Under the pieces are notes generated by a model. It was not told where the DNA came from and searched no databases. It was given only the letters and a program-made list of their open reading frames with translations. Below, piece after piece: positions 34,229 through 45,551 of a stretch of DNA of 64,000 nucleotides (its first letter is position 1; every line of letters starts with the position of its first letter). A program made the position numbers and the translations under genes. The stretch lies in NCBI GenBank assembly GCA_016169945.1, contig JADLSH010000153.1, positions 868,001 to 932,000 of the forward strand. The letters are read 5' to 3'. The DNA comes from Trachythela sp. YZ-2020. Its lineage: Eukaryota > Cnidaria > Anthozoa > Malacalcyonacea > Clavulariidae.

Positions 34229-37200
34229 ATGAACACTGAAACAAAGGAAAAAAGTATTGTAAATAGTTGCTTCACATGCAAGGGTGAAGAAATAGATAAA
34301 AATAAACGTACGAGACTGTTTGGTAAAAGCAAAACTCACGATTTCGTGGGTATCCTTCGCGAAACTGCGAAAATCGACTTAGACATTTACAGTGACAAAT
34401 GTGGGCCGACTTCATTCTTGTGTCGTAACTGTGTAAATAAATTAAAGCGTCTGGACGAAGCTAACAAGTCCGTAAGTGAGTTGAATAAGTACTTTCGAAA
34501 TTTATTTAATGGAAGGGAACTGACACAGAATAACGAGCCAAAGCGAAGATTGCATGACACTAGTTTCGAAGTCACAGAGATAACAAGAAAGTCTCTAAAA
34601 TTTGATGAACAAGATGACCCCTTACTGGACTCGGACAGTGCAAGTGGCATTGAACAGAAAGACGTTACTTTGATTGTCACACAGCCTTTTATTCCCACCG
34701 CCACCGTTCAACCAGGACAAGCGTCACAAGCCTTAACGAGCAATATTGATTTGTGCCCGATATTTATGTCCACGCCTAAGAAAGCGCCAGTGAACAAAAA
34801 AACTGACGAGAGCAGGGTTACTATCTCTGTAAAGTATCCTTCAAAGGTGAAAAATAAAAACATTGTAGGAGACTTTGCCAAAATTGTAAAAGCCATTTTG
34901 CACCAAAATCCTACAGGGATTGCTAATGTCGTTGTCAAATCGAAACAATTACGAGAGAAGGTCGTAGATCGTTTGTTAAAACTTATCAAGACAGAAATTG
35001 ACGATTTGTGTTCTGTAAAAAACCCGTCAATATTACGCGGAACAACGAAAGAGAAATTATTGGAGTTTAGCCTGGAAAAAGTTTGCGATGAATGGGCGGA
35101 ACGCGCTCCAATGTTTCATTCGTTTTTGCGTGCGTGTTGTTCGAAATCCAGAGGCACTGCCAAAGATTTAGAGTGGTCTCCTGCAATGGCTGTAGCTGGA
35201 TCAGTTCTACTAAAGCAGCGAAATAAGCATATGAATGCACTAGCTTCCATAATAGGACTAACTATAAAAACCAAATCGTTAGAGGTGAGTCACCTGGAAA
35301 AAACATACTTGATTTTATACACAATTATTCTATTTGCCTGCTTTTTTACAATACATTTGTTTGTATGATTTTATACAATCCAATGACCATACAATATGTA
35401 TATTTTTGTATATGCGAGTTCTGTTTTGCAGCAGTCTTGAAAATATAGATAGATCAATGAAACCCCTTCAACTATCAAACATGTTCACACAACTATATGT
35501 TTCATTACAATTTATACGGCTATTATATGTGATTTGTAGACGGTGATTAACACTTGTGCGAAGCTAAGAATCACATGCTGCAATCAAACAGTCTTACGAA
35601 AAATGGACATCTTGGGAGAAAACCACGACGAGCTGTTGAAAACTGCCAAACGAAATTTGGAGGACACGTTCCAAGGAGAAAACGGTTCTTCGGTCCATCC
35701 AGGTTATATTATCCCTTTTGATAATGTTGACGTCAGGATTGAACGTAGACAAATGACAAAGACATCCCAAAATATGGATTGCCATTGGGTTAATCATCTT
35801 TATGCAGAGAACAGAATTTCGGGAAGTCATTTGCCAACCCACTGCAACAAGAGTATTGATAGCTTGGAGAATATTGATCTACTTGTGAGTGCAGAAGATG
35901 AGAAGAAGCAAAGATTTGACTTCGTGATATTGGTTTCACGTTTCCTAGTAGAATACTTCGAACATTTTGAATTTCTTAAACAAGTGTGTGTGTTGCATAT
36001 TCAACATCGTTATAGCAAAGAAATGGCAAAAATCTGTCAAGGTCTGGTTAAGTGGTTTTGTAATTACTATGTATTTTTCTGTTTATTATATAAAGAACAG
36101 TCTTTGAAAAGCGATAATTTTTACAGAAAAGCGATAATTTTCACATGTGAGATTATCATAAATAATCTCAGATGTGAGATTATCACTTTTATCAGTGCTC
36201 GAAATCTCTATAAAGCCCTATACTTTATATAATAAATCACAATAATTCATGCTTGTATTAACTTGTTATTGCATGATTTTACTACTCCATTTCCACTCAA
36301 ACATGACCAAATTGTATGTTATAGAGTACAATACCGTGACATATTAACAGCTTGTCTGGGGGGTACACCCAGTGACAACCTGGGGAGTGGAATTATTTGG
36401 TAATTTAGCCACTATAACGACCCATGCATAAAGTCGTTTAATGCAATAAAATATCAAGCCCCTATATCGTCAAGGGTACATTATATAGGTCGCTTAATAG
36501 GGGGGGGGGGGGAGCTAATATAAAATTTGTGGTACATGAACTAAAAATAGACACAGCCAGGCTAAGATGGAAGTTGGCACTGTAACATGTAACTATGATC
36601 ATTACCACAAGACTAATATAATTTTGTGATCATGAGTTAATTGTATATCTTTATTTTATAGGCTCCTTTGGGAATTATTTTCAAGAATGAAAATACAAAT
36701 GAAGAAATGATGGAAATTCTAAAGCAATTGCAATCATACTTGCCAAAACAGTCAATCGGCAACGAGACCAAATTCGACCCTCAACTCTTTGCTGGGGATC
36801 AGCTTACTGTGGAACGAGCAATAAATGTCATCCAATCTGTGATGAATGGATACACACCAGAAGATCGCCTTGAAGGCATTATTATGCAGCTGGGTGATTG
36901 GCATGCCGGACTCAAAATACTTTCAGTGAGTCAACAAATACTTTGAAAGAGTATTATGTACAGTATTAACCTTTTAAGTTCTAATGTGCTTATTCTGTCT
37001 AACACCATTCAATTTTACTTGTCATAGGAAAGGCTTATCAAGTTCTCTCAGCTAGCTTACTGTATTTCTCTTAATATTTACCTTAACCCATTGAGTGTCA
37101 AACTCTTCCCAAACGAGTAAAATCATCTGGCGTTAGACAGAGTAAAATAGTCTGGCATTTGACAGAGTAAAATAATAAAGTGTGGCACATCTGGGTGCAT

Positions 37201-38710
37201 TGTCACTTAAAGGATTAACAGAGCTAGTGCATGTGCAGCTAGCCTGATTAACACATTGAATGGCAGCAATCTCCCTATTAAATAAAGTGGGATGCAAGGG
37301 TTACAACCTAGTTTGGTATATTACTCTACCAAATAAAAAATTACTTGCCATTGTTATTGCATGGTTAGAACGTTAACTACAAAAGTAGACTGCACCTCAT
37401 GGCACCTTGGTGTTTGATGATCAATTTCATGATTAATGTCTATTATAGCATACCTTCAAGCATGTTATATCTTTTATTGACAGATGATATATGAGCGTTT
37501 CTACTCAGTCAAGTCAGATGGAGACATTTGCACAATGTATTCAGACAGAACATTAATTAATCGTAGAAATGTAGTGAATGATCCAAAGAATGCATATGCT
37601 GCAAATCGAGATTTTCTTATACTTGAGGTGAAAGCAAGAGTTATTGCAGCAGCGATGGAAGTTTTGGGATTTCAATCGAAGTCAGGAGCACCAACCAAAT
37701 TCCCTATTCCAGAAGACCTAGAAGACCAGACCACATCAGAAAAACGAAAATATCTTCATAAAGCTGCAAGCAAGATTGTGGAGAAAATCATCTTTTCTGA
37801 AGAAGACACAAACAACCTCATAAGTGGCATCCTGAACATGCAAGATAAAGAAAATGCGATTAAGAATCAGCAGTTGACAAATGATGGCAGATTCCCATGC
37901 CGTTTTAGTGGATGTACTCTATCATTTAAGTATGATGGAAAGAGTAGGCGTAAACACGAGCTCACCCATCACCCACCACCTGTGATCCCACATGCACCAG
38001 AGCCAACCAATACCACTGCAGAAGAGTCTTCACTTAGCGATGAAAGCTTGATGAAAGATGACATTTATAACTATAACTGTGGTCTTCTTTCACATGGCAT
38101 GACATTTCTAAACTTTCTTGACGCTGTGAAAGAGGGTGACGGGCGTCGTATAATGAGGCAATATAAGTACCTTCTACTGTACTGCAAAGCTGATAAACAC
38201 AGTAGCAAGTATGCCCTTGAGTGTCTTTATCAAATGTTTCTAATAAACACTATATTGTCCCCCAGAGATGCTCATAGATACATCTGGAACAGGGGTGTCA
38301 ATAACCATGGTATGTTGGGGAAAAATATCCCATTGGATCTGGAGGTGGAACACAGCAACCACTACTTGAAACAAGCTGTGAAGAACTTGGGGCCCAATGT
38401 GAATCCTGCATCAATTTCTCGAATATGCAAATCTGAGAAATGTACCAGGACAATAATAAACACTTTGCAAGAAAGTGTTAAGAAAGGCTTCAAATCTGGC
38501 AAACACACGAATAAAAACGATGATGAAGATTTAAAAACAATTGTTGATAAGCTCGTGGAACATCATGCATTTGTGAAGCAAAATGCTCGTACATATCATA
38601 GTTTCAACAATATTGATAGAAACCCGATATTGGGCCTTGATATATCAATGGTTTACAAGTGGATCAATGAGTACAAAGAAAATATAAAGAAGAACACAAA
38701 AGCAAGATAA
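34229..38710 (+). CDS. Candidate transposase, DUF6589-like with N-terminal ZAD-like zinc module, 996 aa, intact
   Basis: Exons 34229-35284, 35540-35983, 36662-36925 and 37484-38710 join in phase 0 and give 996 residues without a stop. Residues 13-70 hold CFTC and CRNC pairs about 50 residues apart, like a ZAD zinc-binding module. The middle is Ser/Thr-rich. From about 370 the sequence resembles, from memory, proteins annotated DUF6589. I propose a D-D-E triad: Asp in PFDNVD (about 413), Asp in GDWHAG (about 579) and Glu in LEVEHSN (about 875). A C2H2-like finger (CRFSGC...HELTHH, about 725) lies between the second and third. The layout suits a DNA-binding RNase-H-fold transposase. It faces the helicase gene within shared TIRs. 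The function is inferred; the splice model is well supported by phase. Confidence 0.78.
37083..37218. repeat. TTAA-ended MITE in the last intron of the DUF6589-like gene
   Basis: It starts TTAACCCATTGAGTG and ends GGATTAA, with the core 'gagtaaaatcatctggcgtt' repeated once. It lies between exons 3 and 4 of the candidate transposase, so it entered after the 8.28 kb element formed. Confidence 0.65.
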
Positions 38711-38876
38711 ACTGAAAATAATAAATCTTACTAATTGTGGTTGTCTTCCACACTCATTCAACCATTGTGGGTGCATGGGGGAAGGACATTCAGGTATTCG
38801 GTAATCTGATTTTTGCCTTTTTCATATTCTATAATATAGCATGTAATATATAACACATGCTCTGATTGGTTGAAAC

Positions 38877-38990
38877 CAGCTGTGTTTTGGATCAGACCAT
38901 CCAAACACGGAAGACTAAAATGTTGTTGTTATTTTATAAAACAATTACTTTATGGTTTCTGTGTTTGGATGGCCTGATCCATACACACGG
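38877..38990. repeat. ~114-bp foldback repeat between the two convergent genes
   Basis: ggatcagaccatccaaacac and gtgtttggatggcctgatcc are inverted copies around an AT-rich centre. It lies in the space between the DUF6589-like gene and the helicase gene. Confidence 0.7.
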
Positions 38991-39365
38991 GAATGTTGCA
39001 AGAGTTAAGAAAAGCGAGCAAAATTACGAGCTGAAGGCGAGTATATTACAGTACAATTAGTCATTTTTGAAAGACTGTGGTTTGTTTCTGAAGCCTTGTA
39101 ATAAACAATTTAACATCCAAAGTTTTTTGTTCATTAATTTAACAAAATTTACCAAATATTGTAGATTCTCAGGTACCTTTGAATGCCCCTCTCCCATATA
39201 CATATTATTTGCAATACTGACATGTTAACAAGTATTAAAAAGAAAGTAATAGTATACCGTAGTATAACACCACAACATACCTATTAATTGCCGGATAAAA
39301 CAATGTAACCACTGATTAAATCCATTTGTTCTTAACTGTATACAGTTTTACGTTTATGGTTTCAA

Positions 39366-41982
39366 TTAGAAAGATTCTTCAATGTTTTCATTAGAGTCAT
39401 TGTCATTCAAATGGGAAATGGATAGGTTTTCCAGAGCCATGTTTAAAAGATCAGAATCGTCAAGAAAGCATGCCCATTCGTCATTTATATCTTCTTCATC
39501 AACATTGTCATCATCATCATCAAATGTAGGTATTAATAAATTACATGCACCAGTTATACAAGTATCTTCATTGTTATCAAAAACGTTACAAAGCATCAAG
39601 TATATGGATTGTGCATGGTTATGATGCCAAATTTCAACAAATTTGTAAACATCATCAACGGAAAAATAGACCCACAATGTTCTAACACTTGATTCATTTG
39701 AACTTGCCTAAAGCCAATCACCATTTGTGGAGGAATATGTAAATGCATTTGGCCCATTGATACCTTTCCAATTACATCCATTAAGAGCTTCTTTTGAAAT
39801 TTCACTAGTTCTTTTAGTTTCTGGTAATGTGTAGAAGTGACTTCCCTTATTACATTAGAGATAGGAAGTTCAACATTAAGTTGAGAAGGATTTGCCAAAA
39901 TACCAGGATAGATAGAATAAGATTTGCATTGTGTCATCCCACACATGCAATTCAAAGCACAATTATCACAACACAAGTGTGCAGGCTGGGGACTGGACAT
40001 TACCAAGTGAAATTCCAAAATGGCTCAACAAACTCTTTCTTCTACATTCTGTAGTTTTTAAATATTCCTTGATGTTGTTTTCTACATGACCCAGTAAAAT
40101 TCCTTGATAGATAATATATGACTTGCTAAGCTGTCCATCTCTTCCTATTCTTCCACTTTCTTGTATGTACGATTCCACATTCTTTGGTGGACCAAAATGA
40201 ACTGATGTGTGAACCCTTTTGCAGTCTATACCCATCCCAAAAGCAATTGTTGCAACCAATGCCTTGACTGTACCATTAGGATCTTGAAATGATTTGATAA
40301 TGTTGTCCTTGTTAGCTTGTGGTGTACATGAATGAAGCATTTCTAACACAGCACTTTCAACTGATTGTCCAGAATGAAAATGTTCACCAAGACAAGCCCT
40401 GAGTTTAGAATAAACAACACTACATTGCTTGATGGTTTGGCAATAAATGATAACTCGTTCTGCGGAACTTCCCATGTTAATGATTTCATCAACAATCCAT
40501 TGAAAAGTATCATCAATTCTATGCGATTGTTGGATGTAGGTAACAGAATACATGACATTTTTCTTGTTGGGACTTTCTTGTACCTCTACTGGATTATTCA
40601 TACACAAAGTATCCAAGATAAATTTCTTAGTATCAAGAGTAGCAGTTGCTGTAAGTGCAATGAAGCTTACATCTGGTGACAATAGGGCTCGAAGCTCATG
40701 CAGGCGACCATATGCTTCACGGAATGCTGCATATTTAGAGCTTGATGATGTTCCCCTAAATCAATATTAAACCACATATTAGTCTTGCTAGCTTCGTCTG
40801 TATTTTATAATGGCAGACAATTTTACTTGTCATTAATAAGATTCTTGAACATAAACAAGTCAACCATTAGTCATTAATGAATGTATTCAGTTGGACAAAA
40901 GCTAATTACATGCAGTGGCAGTCTCAGTTTATACTATAAAGCACCAGTATATTGATTACAAGGAACGAACTTGGCCAGGATAAAATGTCAACTGCTAAAA
41001 TACCAATGACCCCATCATAATTTATCATTTTATTTTCAATTGTTATTAGTACTTATTAACCATTTACAGTATTTATTTGGTATTGTTTTAACAGGACTAA
41101 AACATTTAATAGACGATACACCCCATTAGCAATTTCTTAGGGTTGACACAGAGGGTTTGAGGCTAATGAAGGTTCATATTTATTGAGGACGAGCCCTGTC
41201 AAGTTTTTTTGTGAATGGTAATATATAAAATATTTTATATCCTCCCCTTCACAAAAAAAAACTTGATAGGGCTCATGGAGTTAAGAGTAGAAAATGCAAT
41301 TTTTTCTTAGGGCCTCTTAGGGGTTGGGTATATGAGAATAATACCCAAACTGCAAGATTATTAATAATGGTAGTATTTAAAAAATAGAAATCAGAGGGTT
41401 GGGATGTGTATATTGACAATAATGGCTCATATATACTGTATAATATTGTTAGTACGACATTCAATGCCAATAGATAATATGAGGCAACGTATAAAAAGAC
41501 AAATTCAAGACATACAATACATACCATTGTTTAATCACATGCGCTTCATCAATAGCCACAGCACAAACCATTTTGCTGTACACTTTGTTGGAAAGCATTC
41601 TTCTCCATCGTTCGGTCTTCAATAATGCCTCTGGTGTGCCATATACTACAGAAAATTTCCCTTCTTGCAATGCCTTCTCTTCTTCGTCGCTCTCGATTTC
41701 ACTTAACGACACAGCACTGACTCCTAAATCGCGTAGCTTCTTTACTTGATCTCGCATCAAATTAATCAAAGGCGAAACCACGATAACTACATGTTTACCA
41801 CCAAATTTTTCATCGAATAGCTTAGGTAACGCTTGATAAATGAGTGATTTTCCTGCGCCGGTTGGGAGATTAACAAAAACATCCTTCCTTTCGTTTATGA
41901 TAGAATGAATAGCCTTTTTCTGATGAACAGTTAAACTTTCAACTTTAACAATATTGCAGATTTGTTGATAATGGCCTTCCAT
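39366..41982 (-). pseudogene. RecQ-type DNA helicase of the TTAA element, frameshifted
   Basis: Exon 1 (41982-41525) has motif I NLPTGAGKS and motif II IDEAH. A GT-AG intron leads to exon 2 from 40755, with motif III LTATAT, motif IV VIIYCQT, motif V VATIAFGMGID and motif VI QESGRIGRDG. A RecQ zinc-binding region follows (CRRKSLLSHFG, then CCDNCALNCMC). The joins are broken: the frame changes near 40005-40015, between HFG and the CCDNC part, and again near 39680. The tail is acidic (DDDDDNVDEED). RecQ helicases unwind DNA 3' to 5'. Here the protein would presumably aid excision or repair of the element; it is about 800 residues in all, lacks an exonuclease or HRDC domain, and is unlike a host RecQ gene in having only one intron. 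The frame changes could be decay or assembly errors. Confidence 0.82.
41191..41275. repeat. Short hairpin in the helicase intron
   Basis: gagccctgtcaagttttttt and its inverse aaaaacttgatagggctc pair around an AT-rich loop. It is a small foldback element or chance inverted repeat. Confidence 0.6.
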
Positions 41983-42151
41983 TTATCTTGCCGTGTGTTG
42001 GGTTTTCCATGTGAAGGTCATTGAAGGTCGATCTTCCAATTATCGTGTAGATAATTGTGATTGGTCAATTGCCGGGAAGTCAAATGCATAGCGAATGTGA
42101 GCAGACGTTAGGTGAGGCCTCGGGCCACTAACGACGTCTGCGCAGGAGGCT

Positions 42152-42246
42152 ACAGTGTCACCCGCTGCGCATCCTGTTCTGTATTTTGATATATTCCGAA
42201 TATACAATGTTATGCGCAGAACAGGATGTGCAGCGGGTGACACTGC
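42152..42246. repeat. 95-bp palindrome inserted in the right TIR of the TTAA element
   Basis: cagtgtcacccgctgcgcat and atgtgcagcgggtgacactg, followed inward by cctgttctg and cagaacagg, form a hairpin. It is absent from the left TIR, where 'agtgtcac' joins directly to 'tagcctcctg'. It carries the same CAGTGTCAC end as the host element, so it may be a short deletion derivative or a duplicated end. Confidence 0.7.
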
Positions 42247-42800
42247 TGCTTTAACAACAGAAACAATAATATTCAGACTTGATATAATACTATACAGGGT
42301 AACCTGGTTATAATTGTCAGTGGTTTGTTAACTTTAATGTCTCTTTAATGCTGTGCGCATCGCTATGACAGCTGGAGAATTCTTAGTACGGCCACCAACA
42401 TCTTCCAATCCAAATACCACTTTTTGAAAAAATTCCCAAGTGGTAAAACACTGCCATGGGTAGTTTAAATTAAAAACATAAAATACTTTGAAGCAAACAT
42501 CCACAGCTTTTAACAGGGAGGTTTGCTCTAGAGCCTGCTTTTCAACTATTACAAAACATTGCAATGGATGTTCCAGAGAACCCAGGACAAGAATAAATGG
42601 TTGTGCATTTGTCACTTCTTCCAAGTATTTTGGCATGTTTGTACCAATCTATAAAGAAGGAATGTAGTGGTTTATATATAAAAAATCCACATTGTAGATG
42701 TGTTGCAAGGATTACACACTGGAGTCTGGATATCGATTTTAGAGGGACTTTGATACATCTAGAAATAACAGAGTTTTGGTTATGATCACTTACTGGTTAA

Positions 42801-45551
42801 AGTGCTTATAAACCCAAAATGGGTTTTTATTGATTCGGATAAGGCATGAAAAGTTAGTTAGTAAGTTCTAGATTAGTTTTTGGCTTAGACTTTTAGTTTC
42901 GGAGATATAAAGGCTCAAACAGGCAAATTTTGCCATTTTCTGAAAAAAAGTAGCGCGACAAAAATATCACCAAGGGGCCTGGATCCCAGGAACCCAACTT
43001 TGATAAACAACTAAGAAATATATGGCGAAGATATCGATATACTGTGTTTTTTTGCATATTTTGTCTAAACGATGTTTCGTTTGTGCGTGATATTACACAG
43101 AAAGTACCAACAGTAATATATCTAGCTATCTGACACCTTTTTTGGATGATAAATCACCTACTGCGGCTTTAAACCGATAGAAAAGAGGACACCGAAACTC
43201 ATCTGAGACATTTGCCTTCGGATTTGGTGGCAAATACAGGCCATAGTTATAGACCTATAAACAAAGACTAATGTACCCAGTTGTCCCAACATAGGACAGG
43301 AATCAGAATACAGGTAAGCTGTGATTTTAACAAATGCAATGATGTCTATTCGCGCGTATGAACTTTGGATATTTAAATCTTTAACGTTGAATCATGTCAC
43401 CTAAATTTGCATATTATTTGCTTAGTATACAATGTCATTGAAGCCAGTATGGAATGAAAGGTTCTGCGGGCACACAAATCGATTGAAGTGCTTCTACCTC
43501 TGAGAGATTACATACTGCTGTTATAGAATAATATATCATCTATGTTTCAATGTGGAAATTATCACAACTTTAATGCCTTTATGGTATTTGACTAATATAA
43601 ATTAATAGGCCATTCTACTTTTAGATTTCAACCTACTTTATATGTGGACTTTCAGTGTCTTGTATTATCCTACACATGTGGTCAATGTCAAATGTTTTAT
43701 ATGACAGCGAGATACTGATCACTGATGCTATATGTTTGATTGATACATGTATTTGGCACAAAGTTGATCACCAAATGCTGCACTGTCCCACTAGTGGAAC
43801 CACCTTAACCTGAGTATCAGGCATTTCTGCGGTTAGGCCTTGGTTTGTTAGCCACCTATGTTGAAGAACCTTAGGGAGGCTAAGAGAAAATTCCCTAAAT
43901 AGAGAGATACACTTCAAAATTGTATCAGCCCATTAAACTATTTGTTTGTGATTTCATCTAGATTATCAGTGAAGTAAACTGGAACCATCAGTGAAAGATG
44001 AATTAAATATTTATTAAACATCTTTATCAATATATGTTGTATTGTGACTCTATTGTCTCTTGGGGGCAAGTGCACTTTTAATAGCTCAGCCCCTTGATTG
44101 GATTGGCTTAACCCATTAATTGTCAAATTTTACTCATCAGTGGTAGAGTACTGCCAATTAATGGGTTAACTGCGCTTGATTGGATCGGCTAAACTTTAGC
44201 TGCTCTTTGGGTAATGGGTTACCTAGAAAAGAGCCAGACTCCCACTATGGAGGAACTTTACCCATCTGGAAGGAGAGATTCCACTTATAAAATGTGCAAG
44301 GACATCTGGTAGGGGAGGGGGTCAACATCCATTTTCCTCCATGGGGAGGAAGTCGGTTTACCTGCACAGAGAAGCACCTTTCCGAGTCACTTAAATCAGC
44401 TATGTGGGCATGCCAAGAAAGTTGGATGTGTGTACACTATGAGTAAAGCAAACATCACTCTCACACCAGACATCTAATGTGAAAGTTGAAGCATGTTTGC
44501 TCTGCCCACACAGGCAAAGCTACTGTAATAGAAAGTATGATGTTTTACAGATCACATACTGGCCATTAAATTAGATATGTTTCCCCACTAAAACATTCTC
44601 AAAAGATGAATATTAATTCTAAGCCTATTTATGTGGCAATTAATGTTTAGTGTTGTCACAATAATTCCATATATATATATATATCCAGTTTATGATATCC
44701 GTGTATTGATCATTTTTCATTTACATGGACAAAGATGACAATCTGTCAACCAATCTTTCTGTGAAAGGTTCTGTGAGAATATACCTGGGGGCCAATTTCA
44801 TTAGATTGTGGGTTGGCCAGTTGCAGTTAACCAGTTATTATTCTTGAAAATGTCCAAATTTTGGGTAAATTTGGATGTAAAATATGTAGGGAAACAAGCT
44901 TCCTTGCTAAAGTGAGAACCAACTTTAAAGCAGAAGTAGAAATCAGAAATGAAATGCAACCGATTCCCATGTCCATGAAGGCATGAAGACTATACAATGC
45001 AGTAAAAGGTTTAAGTTCCATTCCAACAAACTTTTAACCCTTGCATTCGTTCATTTATTTCTTCTTTCTTTATTTGATACTATACGAAAGAATTTTATAA
45101 GCAATTGGTTCGCCAGAAGAGGCATCTATGTCCCAGAATTTATAGACATAAGTTACTGCAAGTGTCATGGTCGTCTCCACGATCGACTTTGAAATCGAAT
45201 TTAAATCCATTCCTTCGTCTATATTCCACGATTGACGATGCAAACCACTAGAAGGGTTACTTTACACACTCAAAAATGTGTTTGAGTTCAAAAATGTGTT
45301 TTTTTCCTCAAGAAATAGCCGAATTTTCAAGATGATTTATCCAAATGTAATTGTTTTTATAGTAAAATTAAATACACACGTTCCTGGGACCCAGTCCCCC
45401 GGAAGACGCTACTTTTTTTCCAAAATAGCGACTTTGAGCCTGTATATCTCCGAAACTAAAAGTCTAAGCCAAAAACTAATCTAGAACTTATTAACTAACT
45501 TTTTATGTTCTATCCGAATCAGTAAAAACCCATTTTGGGTTTATAAGCACT
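42801..45551. mobile_element. Non-coding TTAA-target element, 2.75 kb
   Basis: AGTGCTTATAAACCCAAAAT at the left is mirrored at the right (attttgggtttataagcact), and inverted similarity continues about 170 bp (tagtttttggcttagacttt against aaagtctaagccaaaaacta). TTAA flanks both ends (42797-42800, 45552-45555). No coding region was recognised. It interrupts the fifth exon of my SAMD3-like model. One TTAA-ended MITE lies inside at 44108-44169. TIRs differ from those of the 8.28 kb TTAA element, so it is a different family. Confidence 0.88.
44108..44169. repeat. 62-bp TTAA-ended MITE, near-perfect palindrome ends
   Basis: TTAACCCATTAATTG at the left and CAATTAATGGGTTAA at the right are exact inverted copies, around 'tactcatcagtggtagagta'. 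It is the shortest and cleanest copy of the family. Confidence 0.8.

Larger units (their letters stand above)
33973..42250. mobile_element. TTAA-target DNA transposon with transposase and RecQ-like helicase genes, 8.28 kb
   Basis: The ends AGCAGCAGTGTCAC and GTGACACTGCTGCT are exact inverted copies; after a short insert at the right end the match continues for about 95 bp (for example cctcctgcgcagacgtcgtt). TTAA flanks both sides (33969-33972 and 42251-42254). Two genes converge: an intact four-exon DUF6589-like gene on plus (34229-38710) and a RecQ-type helicase on minus (41982-39366). The TIR itself contains a hairpin (GCAGACGTCGTTAG with CTAACGTCTGC). TTAA targets occur in piggyBac and Kolobok, but neither protein looks like those transposases. 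The element is nested in the outer CACT element. Confidence 0.9.

Noticed and set aside
15265..36520. Long C or G runs (near 15270, 25630 and 36504) as structured DNA
   Set aside because: They are single homopolymers, more likely length-error hot spots than functional G-quadruplex sites.
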